64,000 nucleotides of DNA from positions 62,001 to 126,000 of the forward strand of contig JACKCM010000002.1 in the NCBI GenBank assembly GCA_020634035.1. The letters run 5' to 3'. The stretch's first letter is position 1. Each line of letters begins with the position of its first letter. The notes below the pieces were generated by a model. The model was not told where the DNA came from. It did no database searches and saw only the letters and a program-made list of their open reading frames with translations. The stretch is from Candidatus Obscuribacterales bacterium. GTDB lineage: Bacteria; Cyanobacteriota; Vampirovibrionia; Obscuribacterales; Obscuribacteraceae. The translations under genes were made by a program, and so were the position numbers. This document shows positions 54,517-63,437 of the stretch, piece after piece.

Positions 54517-55697
54517 TCTTTTGGGGACATTACCTTTGCTGCGACGATTGCAGTCAGAGGAATAGTAAACACCAGACCAAGGCTACCACTCAATGCAGAT
54601 GCGACTTCGGTGGCGAATAGATCAAGGTTAAGAAGCTTAATGGAAGGCATCTGAGTTGCCAGGAGAAGAAGGGGGAGGGCTCCGCCAGTATAGGCCAAGA
54701 TAAGGGTATTCGTCATGGTTCCCATTATGTCTCTGCCCACATTCATACCGGAGTTGTAGAGTTCCTTCATCGTCATCTTTGCATCTGCTTTCGATATCTC
54801 AGCAACTGCCGAAGCTATAGAGATGCCCACGTCCATGATAACGCCGAGCGCTCCTATCAACATGCCTGCGGCTAAAAGACCACTGTAGAAGGGCGGCTTC
54901 TGAACCAGTACCGAGCCCCGCAAAATCTGGGCTTCTTCGCTGGACAATCCGGTGAGTGGCGCATACCAGATCACGAGCTGGGCTGCGATGCCCGCCACTA
55001 TGACTCCACCGACAGTGCCCATTATCGCCGCCAGGGATTTCTTCGTGAAACCGCCTATTAAAAGGATACTGGTGGCGGTGGCAGCCAGACAGATGAAGAC
55101 CGAGATCATAAGTGGGTTGAAACCTTGCAGGCTCAGTGGTAACAGCACACATGCCACCAGCAACACGGTTATTAATAGAGCTAACAGAGATTTGAATCCC
55201 TGCTTGCCGCCGAATGCTAAAAAGGCTAAAAGAAATGCGCCCAGAAGCCAGGCAAGAACAGGAGTGCGGTTGTAGTCCGCAATATTTATCTCTATGGTGC
55301 CGTCAGGCTTTTGATCGAGCGCGACTATCACCTCTTGTCCCGGTTTGACATCGACGTTGTATGCCGGATTGTCGGTCAATTCGTTGTCTATCGTGAACTC
55401 TTTGCCGCTCAAAACCCCTTCGGTAATTCTCAATTTGACGGTCTGGATGTTGGATACCATGCCGGTGCTTCCCAAGAGCTCTTTGTTAACTCTGGGTTTT
55501 GTCACTTCCAGTACTTTGCCTACCACGAGCTGCTCTTCAAGACCGGAGCCTGCGAAAATGGTGGTATCAACTTTGGTGCTCGTGACCGGTTTGCTTTCTG
55601 TTTGTGCCGTTACCCCTTGGGCGAAGGGCACGAGGAAACAGAAGGCAAGAATGATGACCGCCAGAAGATTTTGAGCGATTCGTCTATGGCTTCTCAT
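54513..55697 (-). CDS. YibE/F-family membrane protein
   Basis: A 394-residue polytopic protein. A signal-like first helix is followed by an extracytoplasmic OB-like domain (about 50-145: VVGKVLEVTKPRVNKELLG, TVKLRITEGVLSGKEFTIDNEL, YNVDVKPGQEVIVALDQKPDGTIEINIADYNR). At least seven membrane helices then end in GALPLLLLATQMPSIKLLNLDLFATEVASALSGSLGLVFTIPLTAIVAA, a typical YibE/F ending. Function unknown. It overlaps ruvB by 14 bases and cdsA by 4, forming a ruvB-yibE/F-cdsA operon. Confidence 0.9.
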   Translation of the reverse strand: MRSHRRIAQNLLAVIILAFCFLVPFAQGVTAQTESKPVTSTKVDTTIFAGSGLEEQLVVGKVLEVTKPRVNKELLGSTGMVSNIQTVKLRITEGVLSGKEFTIDNELTDNPAYNVDVKPGQEVIVALDQKPDGTIEINIADYNRTPVLAWLLGAFLLAFLAFGGKQGFKSLLALLITVLLVACVLLPLSLQGFNPLMISVFICLAATATSILLIGGFTKKSLAAIMGTVGGVIVAGIAAQLVIWYAPLTGLSSEEAQILRGSVLVQKPPFYSGLLAAGMLIGALGVIMDVGISIASAVAEISKADAKMTMKELYNSGMNVGRDIMGTMTNTLILAYTGGALPLLLLATQMPSIKLLNLDLFATEVASALSGSLGLVFTIPLTAIVAAKVMSPKD

Positions 55698-56877
55698 CGT
55701 TGTCTTCGAAAGAGTTGCTCTGGTTCTCGGATCTACCGAAATCGAGGCTTAATTGATTCGCGGGCGGGTTTTTGCCCAGATGCTGATAGGCAAGCGCTGT
55801 GGCGATTCGACCTCGCGGTGTGCGTTGTAGAAAGCCTGCCTGGATCAAAAATGGTTCGTAGACGTCTTCGATGGTCTCGCTGTCTTCTCCAATAGTGGCA
55901 GCAATGGTATCAAGACCTACCGGTCCGCCGTCGTAATTGTTGATTACGACATGGAGCAGCTTCCTGTCCGTACTATCGAGACCAGACTGATCGACTTGAT
56001 AAGACTGCAGCGCTTCCACTGCTATCTCTCGGTCAATCTCTTTTTTGCCTTTGTACTGGGCGAAATCTCTAACCAGTCTGACCAATCGGTTGGCGATTCT
56101 CGGGGTGCCGCGCGACCGCGAAGCTATCTGCACTACAGCGGTCTGCTCTATGGTAAGACCGAGTATGCCTCCGGTTCGCTCGACGATTTTGGCAAGCTCC
56201 TCTTCGTTGTAGAAATCGAGACGGCAAGAGAATCCGAATCGATCTCTCAGCGCTTTCGAAATTGAGCCGGCTTTGGTAGTAGCCCCAATCAAAGTGAATT
56301 TCGGCAGCGGCAGTCTCATCGTTCTGGTGGCATGACCTTTGCCCGAGGTCAGGTCGATCATGAAATCTTCTATCGCCGGATAGAGAAGCTCTTCGGCGAC
56401 TTTGTTCAGTCGGTGGATCTCATCGATAAACAGCACATCTCCGGCTTCGAGCTGATGCACCAGACCGACGATATCTCTCGGTCTCTCCAGGCTGGGACCG
56501 GATGTCATGTGAATCTTGGCGCCCATTTCAGAGGCAATCACCTGGGCCAGGGTCGTCTTTCCGAGACCGGGAGGACCGTAGAGCAGAACATGATCGATGG
56601 GCTCTTTTCGCTCGAGCGCCGCCGATATCGACATTGTCAGCATCATTTTCAAATGAGACTGGCCGATATACTCTTTCAGATGCTGCGGGCGCAGCTTCTG
56701 ATCTGACTTGCGGTCCGAGTTGGTCTCATTTGAAGACATGACTGAGTGGCGTTCGCGGTCTTGCACTTTGCCTTTACCCGAAGTTTGAGATCCGGAGATT
56801 GCACCGTTAGTGGTGGTGGCTGGCTGGTAGACAGAGCCTTCCGGTAGCTGATATCCATTATTCTTGATTATAGTCAT
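55684..56877 (-). CDS. ruvB: Holliday junction branch migration helicase RuvB
   Basis: RuvB is the AAA+ motor that drives branch migration with RuvA. Features are LRPQHLKEYIGQSHLKMML, Walker A GPPGLGKTTLA, Walker B LFIDEIHRLNK, sensor 1 TLIGATTKAGSISKALRDRFGF and a C-terminal winged helix with EPFLIQAGFLQRTPRGRIATALAYQHLG. The N-terminus carries about 50 extra residues (NGYQLPEGSVYQPATTTNG) before the conserved start. An internal ATG at 56739 would give a more normal length; neither start has a clear ribosome site. Confidence 0.97.
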   Translation of the reverse strand: MTIIKNNGYQLPEGSVYQPATTTNGAISGSQTSGKGKVQDRERHSVMSSNETNSDRKSDQKLRPQHLKEYIGQSHLKMMLTMSISAALERKEPIDHVLLYGPPGLGKTTLAQVIASEMGAKIHMTSGPSLERPRDIVGLVHQLEAGDVLFIDEIHRLNKVAEELLYPAIEDFMIDLTSGKGHATRTMRLPLPKFTLIGATTKAGSISKALRDRFGFSCRLDFYNEEELAKIVERTGGILGLTIEQTAVVQIASRSRGTPRIANRLVRLVRDFAQYKGKKEIDREIAVEALQSYQVDQSGLDSTDRKLLHVVINNYDGGPVGLDTIAATIGEDSETIEDVYEPFLIQAGFLQRTPRGRIATALAYQHLGKNPPANQLSLDFGRSENQSNSFEDNDEKP

Positions 56878-56996
56878 TGAGCTAATTATGACAAAGAAGC
56901 GCGGCTCTATGAAGGGCGACCTTGCCTAATGAGAAAGAAATCAATTAAAAAAGACCGACGGAGATATGGTATCGATATGCTCGGGGCGCAGTATTG

Positions 56997-57995
56997 CTAA
57001 TACTGGCGTGAACTTTCCCAGGCCCAGGCTGTCTCGATGATTCTCTCGAGATCATACTTCGGCTCCCAGCCCAGAATCTCTTTGGCTCTTGTGTAATCTG
57101 CCACCAGTTTGGCAGGGTCTCCGGCTCTTCTTTCTGTCACTTTTCGTTTTATAGAGCGACCCGAAACTTTTTCACAGGTTTTGATCACCTCTTCCACTGA
57201 TGCGCCTTTTGAAGTGCCCAGGTTGATAGCATCGAAGGTACTCTCGCCTTCTTTCAGCGAAAGGAGCTTGTCCAGAGCCAGGCAATGGGCTTCGGCCAGA
57301 TCGTAGACATGGACATAGTCTCTGATGCAGGTACCGTCTTCTGTGTCGTAGTCATTGCCGTAGATTGAGATCGCTTCTCTTCTGCCGAGAGCTGCCTGGA
57401 GAACAAGAGGAATCAAGTGAGTTTCCGGGTCGTGGCTTTCGCCTATGGCGCCTTCATCGTCGGCTCCTGCCGCATTGAAATAGCGCAACGAGACATAGGA
57501 CCAACCGGAAGCCAGATGCAGCCCATGAAGAGCCTTCTCGATCATCAGTTTGGTTGTCCCATAAACATTGATGGGGTTCTGGGGATGATTTTCGTCGATC
57601 GGTACATATTGCGGATTGCCATAGGTCGTACAACTGGAGGAGAAAATCACCTTGTTCACGCCATATTTAGCTAGAAGCTTAAAAAGAATCAAGCTGCCTG
57701 TCACATTGTTGTCGAAATACTTGAATGGCTTCTCTTGAGATTCACCTACATAGGCGTTGGCGGCAAAGTGAACCACAGCAACCGGCTTCTCTCTGGCAAG
57801 CACCGGATCGAGAGCTGCTTCGTTATCCATGGCCAGGTTGTGGAAAGTGACTCTTTCGCTATCAGGAACCGCCTGATTATGCCCTTCTCTCAGATCGTCC
57901 ACCGCACAAATCTTCACTGTCGGATAACGATCCAGCGCCTTTTTCACGAAATGGCTGCCGATATAGCCGGCTGCCCCGGTGACTAGAATCTTCAA
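56997..57995 (-). CDS. galE: UDP-glucose 4-epimerase
   Basis: GalE interconverts UDP-glucose and UDP-galactose, supplying galactose for surface glycans. The 332-residue extended SDR protein has the NAD-binding TGAAGYIGSHFVKKAL at residues 6-21, the catalytic SSSCTTYG and YGTTK (Tyr145, Lys149), YFNAAGADDEGAIGESHDPETHLIPLVLQAALG and TCIRDYVHVYDLAEAH. The gene stands alone on the minus strand. Confidence 0.95.
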   Translation of the reverse strand: MKILVTGAAGYIGSHFVKKALDRYPTVKICAVDDLREGHNQAVPDSERVTFHNLAMDNEAALDPVLAREKPVAVVHFAANAYVGESQEKPFKYFDNNVTGSLILFKLLAKYGVNKVIFSSSCTTYGNPQYVPIDENHPQNPINVYGTTKLMIEKALHGLHLASGWSYVSLRYFNAAGADDEGAIGESHDPETHLIPLVLQAALGRREAISIYGNDYDTEDGTCIRDYVHVYDLAEAHCLALDKLLSLKEGESTFDAINLGTSKGASVEEVIKTCEKVSGRSIKRKVTERRAGDPAKLVADYTRAKEILGWEPKYDLERIIETAWAWESSRQY

Positions 57996-58157
57996 TCTGA
58001 TGGCCTTCCGGTGGATTTCTGGGGTCTAAGTCGATTAAGATAACCGATTTATTCGACTCTAACTTTGCCTGCCTTGGGTTTTATGATGAAAAGTTAGAAG
58101 TATATTTATATATAGTAGATATAAGTACTGTCGGATGGGGCCAATGAGAGGCTAAGT

Positions 58158-60803
58158 TTGAACGGCACTGACGGAAACAAAAACAGCCAGACAAAATCGA
58201 CTCCGATAGCGGATGCGGCACACGCTCATGTGCCTTCCGGTCGAGAATTCATCTCCTGGCTCACAATCGGCGCTCTGGGGGCGCTGATGCTATTCCTCGC
58301 CCTTACATCAGGACAGCTCTTCAACCGCGGAATCAAGGCGGGTGACATCGCCGAGCGGCATATCGTGGCGCCCCAGGCTGCCTATGTGATTGATCCGGTT
58401 GCCACCAAGGAAGTGATGGAGAATGCCAGGCAACTGGTAATCCCGGTTTTTCAGGTGGATCGTTCTCGGGACCAGAACACTATTTTTAAGGTGGACGAGA
58501 GCATGGGTCGGATTAAGGTGCTTCAGTCCCGAGGAATCGTTCCTGAGATGGTGCCGGGAATTCAGCTCAATCTCTCCGCCGATGAAGATTTTTATCTTCT
58601 CAATTGCTCCAGAGTGGCATTCGACGCCATCTTCGATTTTGGTCAAACCGAAGGCAAGAGTAATCTTGCCAATTTGGAACAGTCTATCCACGGCAAAGTA
58701 GAGGCCGCGGCCAGGCAGAAGGTCTATGGACCCCGGGGCAAGCGTACTAAAGTCCGCCAGATCGCATTTGAAAAGACAATCGATTCTATAAAGACTATTT
58801 TTCTGACCGGTAGAAAGACCCTCACCGATGTTGTTCAGGTAGAAGATCTGGTCAGCCGTAGTGAGGCTCTGATCGCCCTCAGCGTTCGACCGGACTATAT
58901 GTCGGATTACTCCTCTACCATGCTCAGAACCACAAGGAGAATCTGCAATCGTTTCGAGCGTTTTCCCGTCAGTGACAAGGATGTATGGGCTGACACCGTC
59001 TTCGAATTTCTGCCGGATGACTGGGATCCTACTCTCAGAAGAAGTTCCGCCATATTAGTATCCAACGCCCTGGAGCCGAATCTGGTCATCGACCCGGTGG
59101 CCACAAAGAAAAAGGCGGATCAGACTCTCAAGGAAGTGAACGCAGTTACCAAAAAGTATGAAGAAGGAGAGATGATCGTCTCGAAAGGCACGATTATTAC
59201 CCAGGAGATTGCCCAGACTCTGCAAGCTCTGGGAATATCTAGAATCAGCTCTGTACCTTTTTTGATGGTCCTCGGTTTTACGGTAATTGCCGCAGTGGCA
59301 TTTGCTGCCATCTTCATCTATAACTTCGAGCCCAAACACTTCTTCTCAGGTATGTCCCTGGGTCTGATTTATACTGTGGTGATTGTTGCTTGTGCCAGTG
59401 CCAGTTTGCTGGGTAGGACTTATCCTCAGTTCGTTCCCATGGCAGGCGCGGCTCTCTGTCTGACGATATTCTTCGGACGCAGAGTGGCTGCGGCTGTAAT
59501 AATTCCTGTGTTGGTCTTGATCGCTGTAAACAGGTTGGTGGAAGGCACTCATCTACTGGCTATTTCTATAGCAGCACTTTCTGCTATCTTCGGCTACTCT
59601 AGAGATCGCAAGTCTTTGATGTTTACCGGACTGGTCATCGGTGTTGCCCAGGCTCTGGGCTTTCTGGTCGGTTACGGTATTGTTAAAGCCCTGCCGTTTT
59701 TAAGTCTGGCTTCCACACCATGGATGGTTCTGGCACCGCATATGGCATTGCCCTCCTTCTCGAATCTTGGTCAGGTCCTTGCTATGGAGTTTGCCGGTGG
59801 GCTGGCTTCCGCCATCATCGCCATAGGATGTCTGCCTTTTCTCGAGAACATTTTCGGTCTGGTTACACCTTATAGATTGGCCGAGATGGCCGAAGCCGAT
59901 CAGCCGCTTTTACAGCAGCTGGAGGAGAAAGCGCCGGGTACCTATCAGCACAGTCTTGCTGTGGCCAACCTTGCCGAAGCTGCCGCTAAAGCGATAAAGG
60001 TCGATGTGAAGCTGGTCCGTGCCGGCGCGCTTTATCATGATGTCGGTAAGATGGTCCGACCGAAATTCTTCATCGAAAACCAGCTCGGTGCCAAGAACCC
60101 GCATGACATGATGTCTCCTGAAGACAGTCGCAATCGCGTTCTAGCCCACGTCACCGACGGGCTTGAATTAGCCAGAAAGTACTCGCTGCCCAAGGCTATT
60201 GCTGATTTTATTCCGATGCACCAGGGCACCACCCTGATGGCCTACTTCTATCACAAAGCCTGTGAACGGGATGGCAAGGACAATGTCGATCCCGGGTTCT
60301 ACAGATATCCAGGTCCCAAACCGAACTCTAAAGAGACCGCCATAGTCATGCTTGCCGATGCCGCCGAGGCTGTCACTCATAGTATGAGAGATCCGACCGA
60401 AGAAGAGGTAGAGCAAGCTATCGACAAGATCTTTCAACTGCGCTGGGCTGATGAACAGTTCAGCGATGCCAATCTTTCTTATGACGAGCTTCAGCGGGTC
60501 AAGCTGGCCTTTGTTCGAGTCTGGAGAACCCTTCATCATGAGCGTCTTAAATATCCTTCTACCGATACCGGCAAAATGGATGTGGACGATGATTCCGAGA
60601 ACGATGGTGATGGCGATAACAAAAACAAAGAAGCGAAAGTGGATGCCACCGTTGCCGGTGACGAACCCTGTTGTGTGCCTATAGTTCTAGAAGAGGAAAA
60701 AGTCGAAGAGAATGTCGGCTCGGATAGTGAGTCCGAGTCCGAGTCCCATTCTGAGTCAGAATCAGATACTGCCTGGTCTGCCCGGGGTGAGAGCTGTTCT
60801 TAA
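58158..60803 (+). CDS. PgpH-like 7TM-HD cyclic-di-AMP phosphodiesterase
   Basis: An 881-residue membrane enzyme with the PgpH architecture. A first helix at about residues 33-52 is followed by a large extracytoplasmic domain (about 60-365), a seven-helix membrane block (about 370-585) and a cytoplasmic HD domain. The HD domain contains AGALYHDVGKMVRPKFF (His627-Asp628), AHVTDGLELARKYSLP, DFIPMHQGTTLMAYFYHKA and VMLADAAEAVTHSMRDP. PgpH hydrolyses cyclic-di-AMP. The C-terminus has about 80 extra residues, strongly acidic and ending in Ser/Glu repeats (SDSESESESHSESES). The start is TTG at 58158 with GAGAGG upstream. Confidence 0.92.
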   Translation: MNGTDGNKNSQTKSTPIADAAHAHVPSGREFISWLTIGALGALMLFLALTSGQLFNRGIKAGDIAERHIVAPQAAYVIDPVATKEVMENARQLVIPVFQVDRSRDQNTIFKVDESMGRIKVLQSRGIVPEMVPGIQLNLSADEDFYLLNCSRVAFDAIFDFGQTEGKSNLANLEQSIHGKVEAAARQKVYGPRGKRTKVRQIAFEKTIDSIKTIFLTGRKTLTDVVQVEDLVSRSEALIALSVRPDYMSDYSSTMLRTTRRICNRFERFPVSDKDVWADTVFEFLPDDWDPTLRRSSAILVSNALEPNLVIDPVATKKKADQTLKEVNAVTKKYEEGEMIVSKGTIITQEIAQTLQALGISRISSVPFLMVLGFTVIAAVAFAAIFIYNFEPKHFFSGMSLGLIYTVVIVACASASLLGRTYPQFVPMAGAALCLTIFFGRRVAAAVIIPVLVLIAVNRLVEGTHLLAISIAALSAIFGYSRDRKSLMFTGLVIGVAQALGFLVGYGIVKALPFLSLASTPWMVLAPHMALPSFSNLGQVLAMEFAGGLASAIIAIGCLPFLENIFGLVTPYRLAEMAEADQPLLQQLEEKAPGTYQHSLAVANLAEAAAKAIKVDVKLVRAGALYHDVGKMVRPKFFIENQLGAKNPHDMMSPEDSRNRVLAHVTDGLELARKYSLPKAIADFIPMHQGTTLMAYFYHKACERDGKDNVDPGFYRYPGPKPNSKETAIVMLADAAEAVTHSMRDPTEEEVEQAIDKIFQLRWADEQFSDANLSYDELQRVKLAFVRVWRTLHHERLKYPSTDTGKMDVDDDSENDGDGDNKNKEAKVDATVAGDEPCCVPIVLEEEKVEENVGSDSESESESHSESESDTAWSARGESCS

Positions 60804-62026
60804 GCAGGATATTCCTTCTCTTTCAATCTGGTTCGATCGAACACCCCGGTCATATACAGGGTGTACTCAATATCGTTTTTAGAGCGATGACAGAATTCCA
60901 GGGCGATTATTGCCTTTTCGTAGCTGACCAGATTGAGTTCGCGTAGTTCGACCAAACGGAGGCATGAAAAAAGTAGATTGTCGTCCAGAATGTTGTTCTC
61001 TCTCATCATCGAAACAACCTGTTTGACCTGGTTGTAGTTAACCGAGAGACATTCTTGAATATCGACGGTGATATCTTCGTTATTGAGTATCCCGCTTGCC
61101 TTGAGAAGATCGATAAAAGGAACGGCTTGATTGGGCACCATCCGGTAGGCGCTCGCTTCGGCCACGGCCTGCACGGCAGAGACGCCTTTGAGAATCACTG
61201 TGGTCAGGGCGTTGACCGCCTGTTCCTTTTCGAGGGTGCCTCGGTCCATCATCTCTTGAATCTCCACCGCTCGCTCAATCATCTCTGGTTTGAGATTGCT
61301 CTTGGCCAGCAATGCACTACCGATGGTGGTGCTGCCACCGATTGAATCAATTAGCAATTCGCTTATCTGGGCATCGGTGCAGATGTTGCAGAGAGAGAAG
61401 AGCTCTCCGAGTTTGGGTGTCGACTTGAGAGGTCTTTTGGCATAGCCGCGATTGCTTTCTAACGACAGCAGCTGTTGCTCTCTGGCAAGACCGGCATGAA
61501 GAGAGGTTATGCCACTGTTTCTATCGATATGACCGGTACGAATCAGATTCTGGATTGCCAGGGCTCGGTTAATCAGGGGCTGAGAGACTATGCCGCGATG
61601 ACAGATGATATGACCGAGGGGAAGAGCGGTACTTTCGTTGGTGACCAGGCACTCATCGAGCTGATCCGGGGTGATTATCTCTGCGTTGATCAGGAGCTGA
61701 CCGAGTTTGTTGGTCTCATTGTCTTCCGGTCGGACTATTTTGGCTTTCACAAAAGCATCGGCTATGTTTCGTTTTTCCGTAAAACAAAGCTTCATGACTT
61801 CCACAGCCTTTTCGAAATCCAGAAGGTTGTCGTTGACCATGTATTGCAGGTCCAGGGCGGACTTGAGCTGATTGTCGTTCAAGAAGCCTGCAATCACCAG
61901 CACTTTTCCAAGCGGCAGCCCCTGGGCTTCATAGGTGCCGAGGGCCTCTTTGATATATTCGGAGGTCAGGACTTCAGCTGCCAGAAGCAGGTCTCCCAGT
62001 CTCACATGCTTTTGAATATCAGACAT
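60800..62026 (-). CDS. Protein of repeated MshEN/GspE-N-like domains
   Basis: A 408-residue protein with four or so degenerate repeats resembling the N-terminal domain of GspE/MshE ATPases: KHVRLGDLLLAAEVLTSEYIKEALGTYEAQGLPLGKVLVIAGFLN, NKLGQLLINAEIITPDQLDECLVTNESTALPLGHIICHRGIVS, PKLGELFSLCNICTDAQISELLIDSIGGSTTIGSALLAKSNL and MVPNQAVPFIDLLKASGILNNEDI. Some MshEN domains bind cyclic-di-GMP; here no ATPase domain is attached. Its start overlaps the rsmD end by 8 bases and its end overlaps the PgpH-like gene by 4. Confidence 0.72.
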   Translation of the reverse strand: MSDIQKHVRLGDLLLAAEVLTSEYIKEALGTYEAQGLPLGKVLVIAGFLNDNQLKSALDLQYMVNDNLLDFEKAVEVMKLCFTEKRNIADAFVKAKIVRPEDNETNKLGQLLINAEIITPDQLDECLVTNESTALPLGHIICHRGIVSQPLINRALAIQNLIRTGHIDRNSGITSLHAGLAREQQLLSLESNRGYAKRPLKSTPKLGELFSLCNICTDAQISELLIDSIGGSTTIGSALLAKSNLKPEMIERAVEIQEMMDRGTLEKEQAVNALTTVILKGVSAVQAVAEASAYRMVPNQAVPFIDLLKASGILNNEDITVDIQECLSVNYNQVKQVVSMMRENNILDDNLLFSCLRLVELRELNLVSYEKAIIALEFCHRSKNDIEYTLYMTGVFDRTRLKEKEYPA

Positions 62027-62579
62027 CCTTGCCCTCTCTCTTTTGAATGAAGCTGATTACGGTCTGACCGTATTTTCTTTGATCTGACAAAGCCAGTCCC
62101 GTTCTCTCCATATCCGGGTTGAAGCTGTGAAGGTGTTCCAGTATAAACAGTCCGTCCTTCTTTAGTAAGCGTTTATTATCCACCAGATGAATGCAGGCCT
62201 GACCCAGGGGCGATTTGTAAGGAGGATCGGCAAAAATGATATCGAAGTGCTGCGCCGGTAATCTGCCTGCTGCTGCCCGCGCATCATCATTCATCACCTG
62301 CGCTTCATAGCCCAGGTGTTCATAGTTCTCTTTGAGGGCAAGGGCCAGTTTTCTGTCCATCTCAATGGCGATCAGGCTGCCGGCCCCCCTGCTCATCGCC
62401 TCCATTCCCATGATTCCGGAACCGGCAAAAAGGTCTAGAAAAGAAGCTCCTTTTACCTTTGTGGCCAGTATGTTGAACAAAGCCTGTCTTATTTTTGCCG
62501 AGGTCGGTCTGGCCAGATTGCCTTTGGGACTGGGAACGGTTCGACCTCTGTCCCGGCCGCCGGTTATTTTCAGTGTCAT
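62019..62579 (-). CDS. rsmD: 16S rRNA (guanine966-N2)-methyltransferase
   Basis: A 186-residue enzyme that methylates G966 of 16S rRNA. It begins KITGGRDRGRTVPSPKGNLARPTSAKIRQALFNIL, typical of RsmD, with SAM motif I FLDLFAGSGIMGMEAMSRGA, IEMDRKLALALKENYEHLG and the N-methylation motif FADPPYKSP. It overlaps the start of the MshEN-like gene by 8 bases, so the two are translationally coupled. Confidence 0.95.
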   Translation of the reverse strand: MTLKITGGRDRGRTVPSPKGNLARPTSAKIRQALFNILATKVKGASFLDLFAGSGIMGMEAMSRGAGSLIAIEMDRKLALALKENYEHLGYEAQVMNDDARAAAGRLPAQHFDIIFADPPYKSPLGQACIHLVDNKRLLKKDGLFILEHLHSFNPDMERTGLALSDQRKYGQTVISFIQKREGKDV

Positions 62580-62695
62580 CTATTCTGGAGAAATCTCAAG
62601 GAGTTATGGAGTTTAGTTAAAGAGCATAGCTCTATATAAATTGTCCCGGTCGGGCCCATGGTAACATGATCAATTCCAGTGGTGATTTATAAACT

Positions 62696-63427
62696 ATGAA
62701 ACCCCGTAGAGTTGCCCGGGAGCTGGCCGTGATAGTGCTCAGCCAGATGCCCCGGAAGAAAGAAAAGATTGAGAATCTGGAGATCGAGAATCTCCTGACT
62801 ACATCCATAGAGAGTCTGACCGGACACGCGAAACAGCTTCTCGATGAGTCCGCTTCCGAGCTGTTGAAGGCATCCGGTGAGCTGGATGAATTTGAGCTGG
62901 ATCATCCTCGCAATGTCAAACGAGTGCATCAGATTCGCAGTGTCAATGTCAGCACCGAATTCCTCAGGGAGCACCTGTCGCGCATCAATACTGCATTGGC
63001 TCTGGTCTCCGAAGCGATAGTGATTCCGGAGCTCACCCTCGCTTTTAACGCCGGCATGCAGTCGGAGGTCAGGGATTTTGCGGTGCAGTTGATCTCCACC
63101 TATGTAACTAATAAAGCCCTGGTGGAGAAAGTTACCGCATCCATGAAGTCTAATTGGAGGCATGACCGGATGATGAGTCTCGACCGAGAGATTTTGAATC
63201 TGGCTGTCACCGAGCTGTTTTTCATGCCGGATATCCCGTTAGCAGTCTGTGTCAACGAGGCGGTTGAACTCTGTCACCGTTTTGCCGATGACAGGGCGGC
63301 AAAATTTTTGAACGGAGTCCTTGGAGACCTGGTGGAAGAGGCCGAATATTTCAGGCAGACCGGTGAATTGAAGTCGGTGCCGGATTCTTCTACCGTATCG
63401 AAAACATCGGAAGAATCTATATCGTGA
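62696..63427 (+). CDS. nusB: NusB-family antitermination factor
   Basis: NusB, with NusE (S10), forms the boxA-binding antitermination complex on rRNA transcripts. The N-terminus RRVARELAVIVLSQM and the C-terminal half (DRMMSLDREILNLAVTELFFMPDIPLAVCVNEAVELCHRFADDRAAKFLNGVLGDLVEE) are characteristic. At 243 residues it is much longer than E. coli NusB (139): about 80 charged helical residues are inserted near positions 25-110. ftsY starts 10 bases downstream, as part of one operon. Confidence 0.9.
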   Translation: MKPRRVARELAVIVLSQMPRKKEKIENLEIENLLTTSIESLTGHAKQLLDESASELLKASGELDEFELDHPRNVKRVHQIRSVNVSTEFLREHLSRINTALALVSEAIVIPELTLAFNAGMQSEVRDFAVQLISTYVTNKALVEKVTASMKSNWRHDRMMSLDREILNLAVTELFFMPDIPLAVCVNEAVELCHRFADDRAAKFLNGVLGDLVEEAEYFRQTGELKSVPDSSTVSKTSEESIS

Positions 63428-63437
63428 GAGGCTTGAT

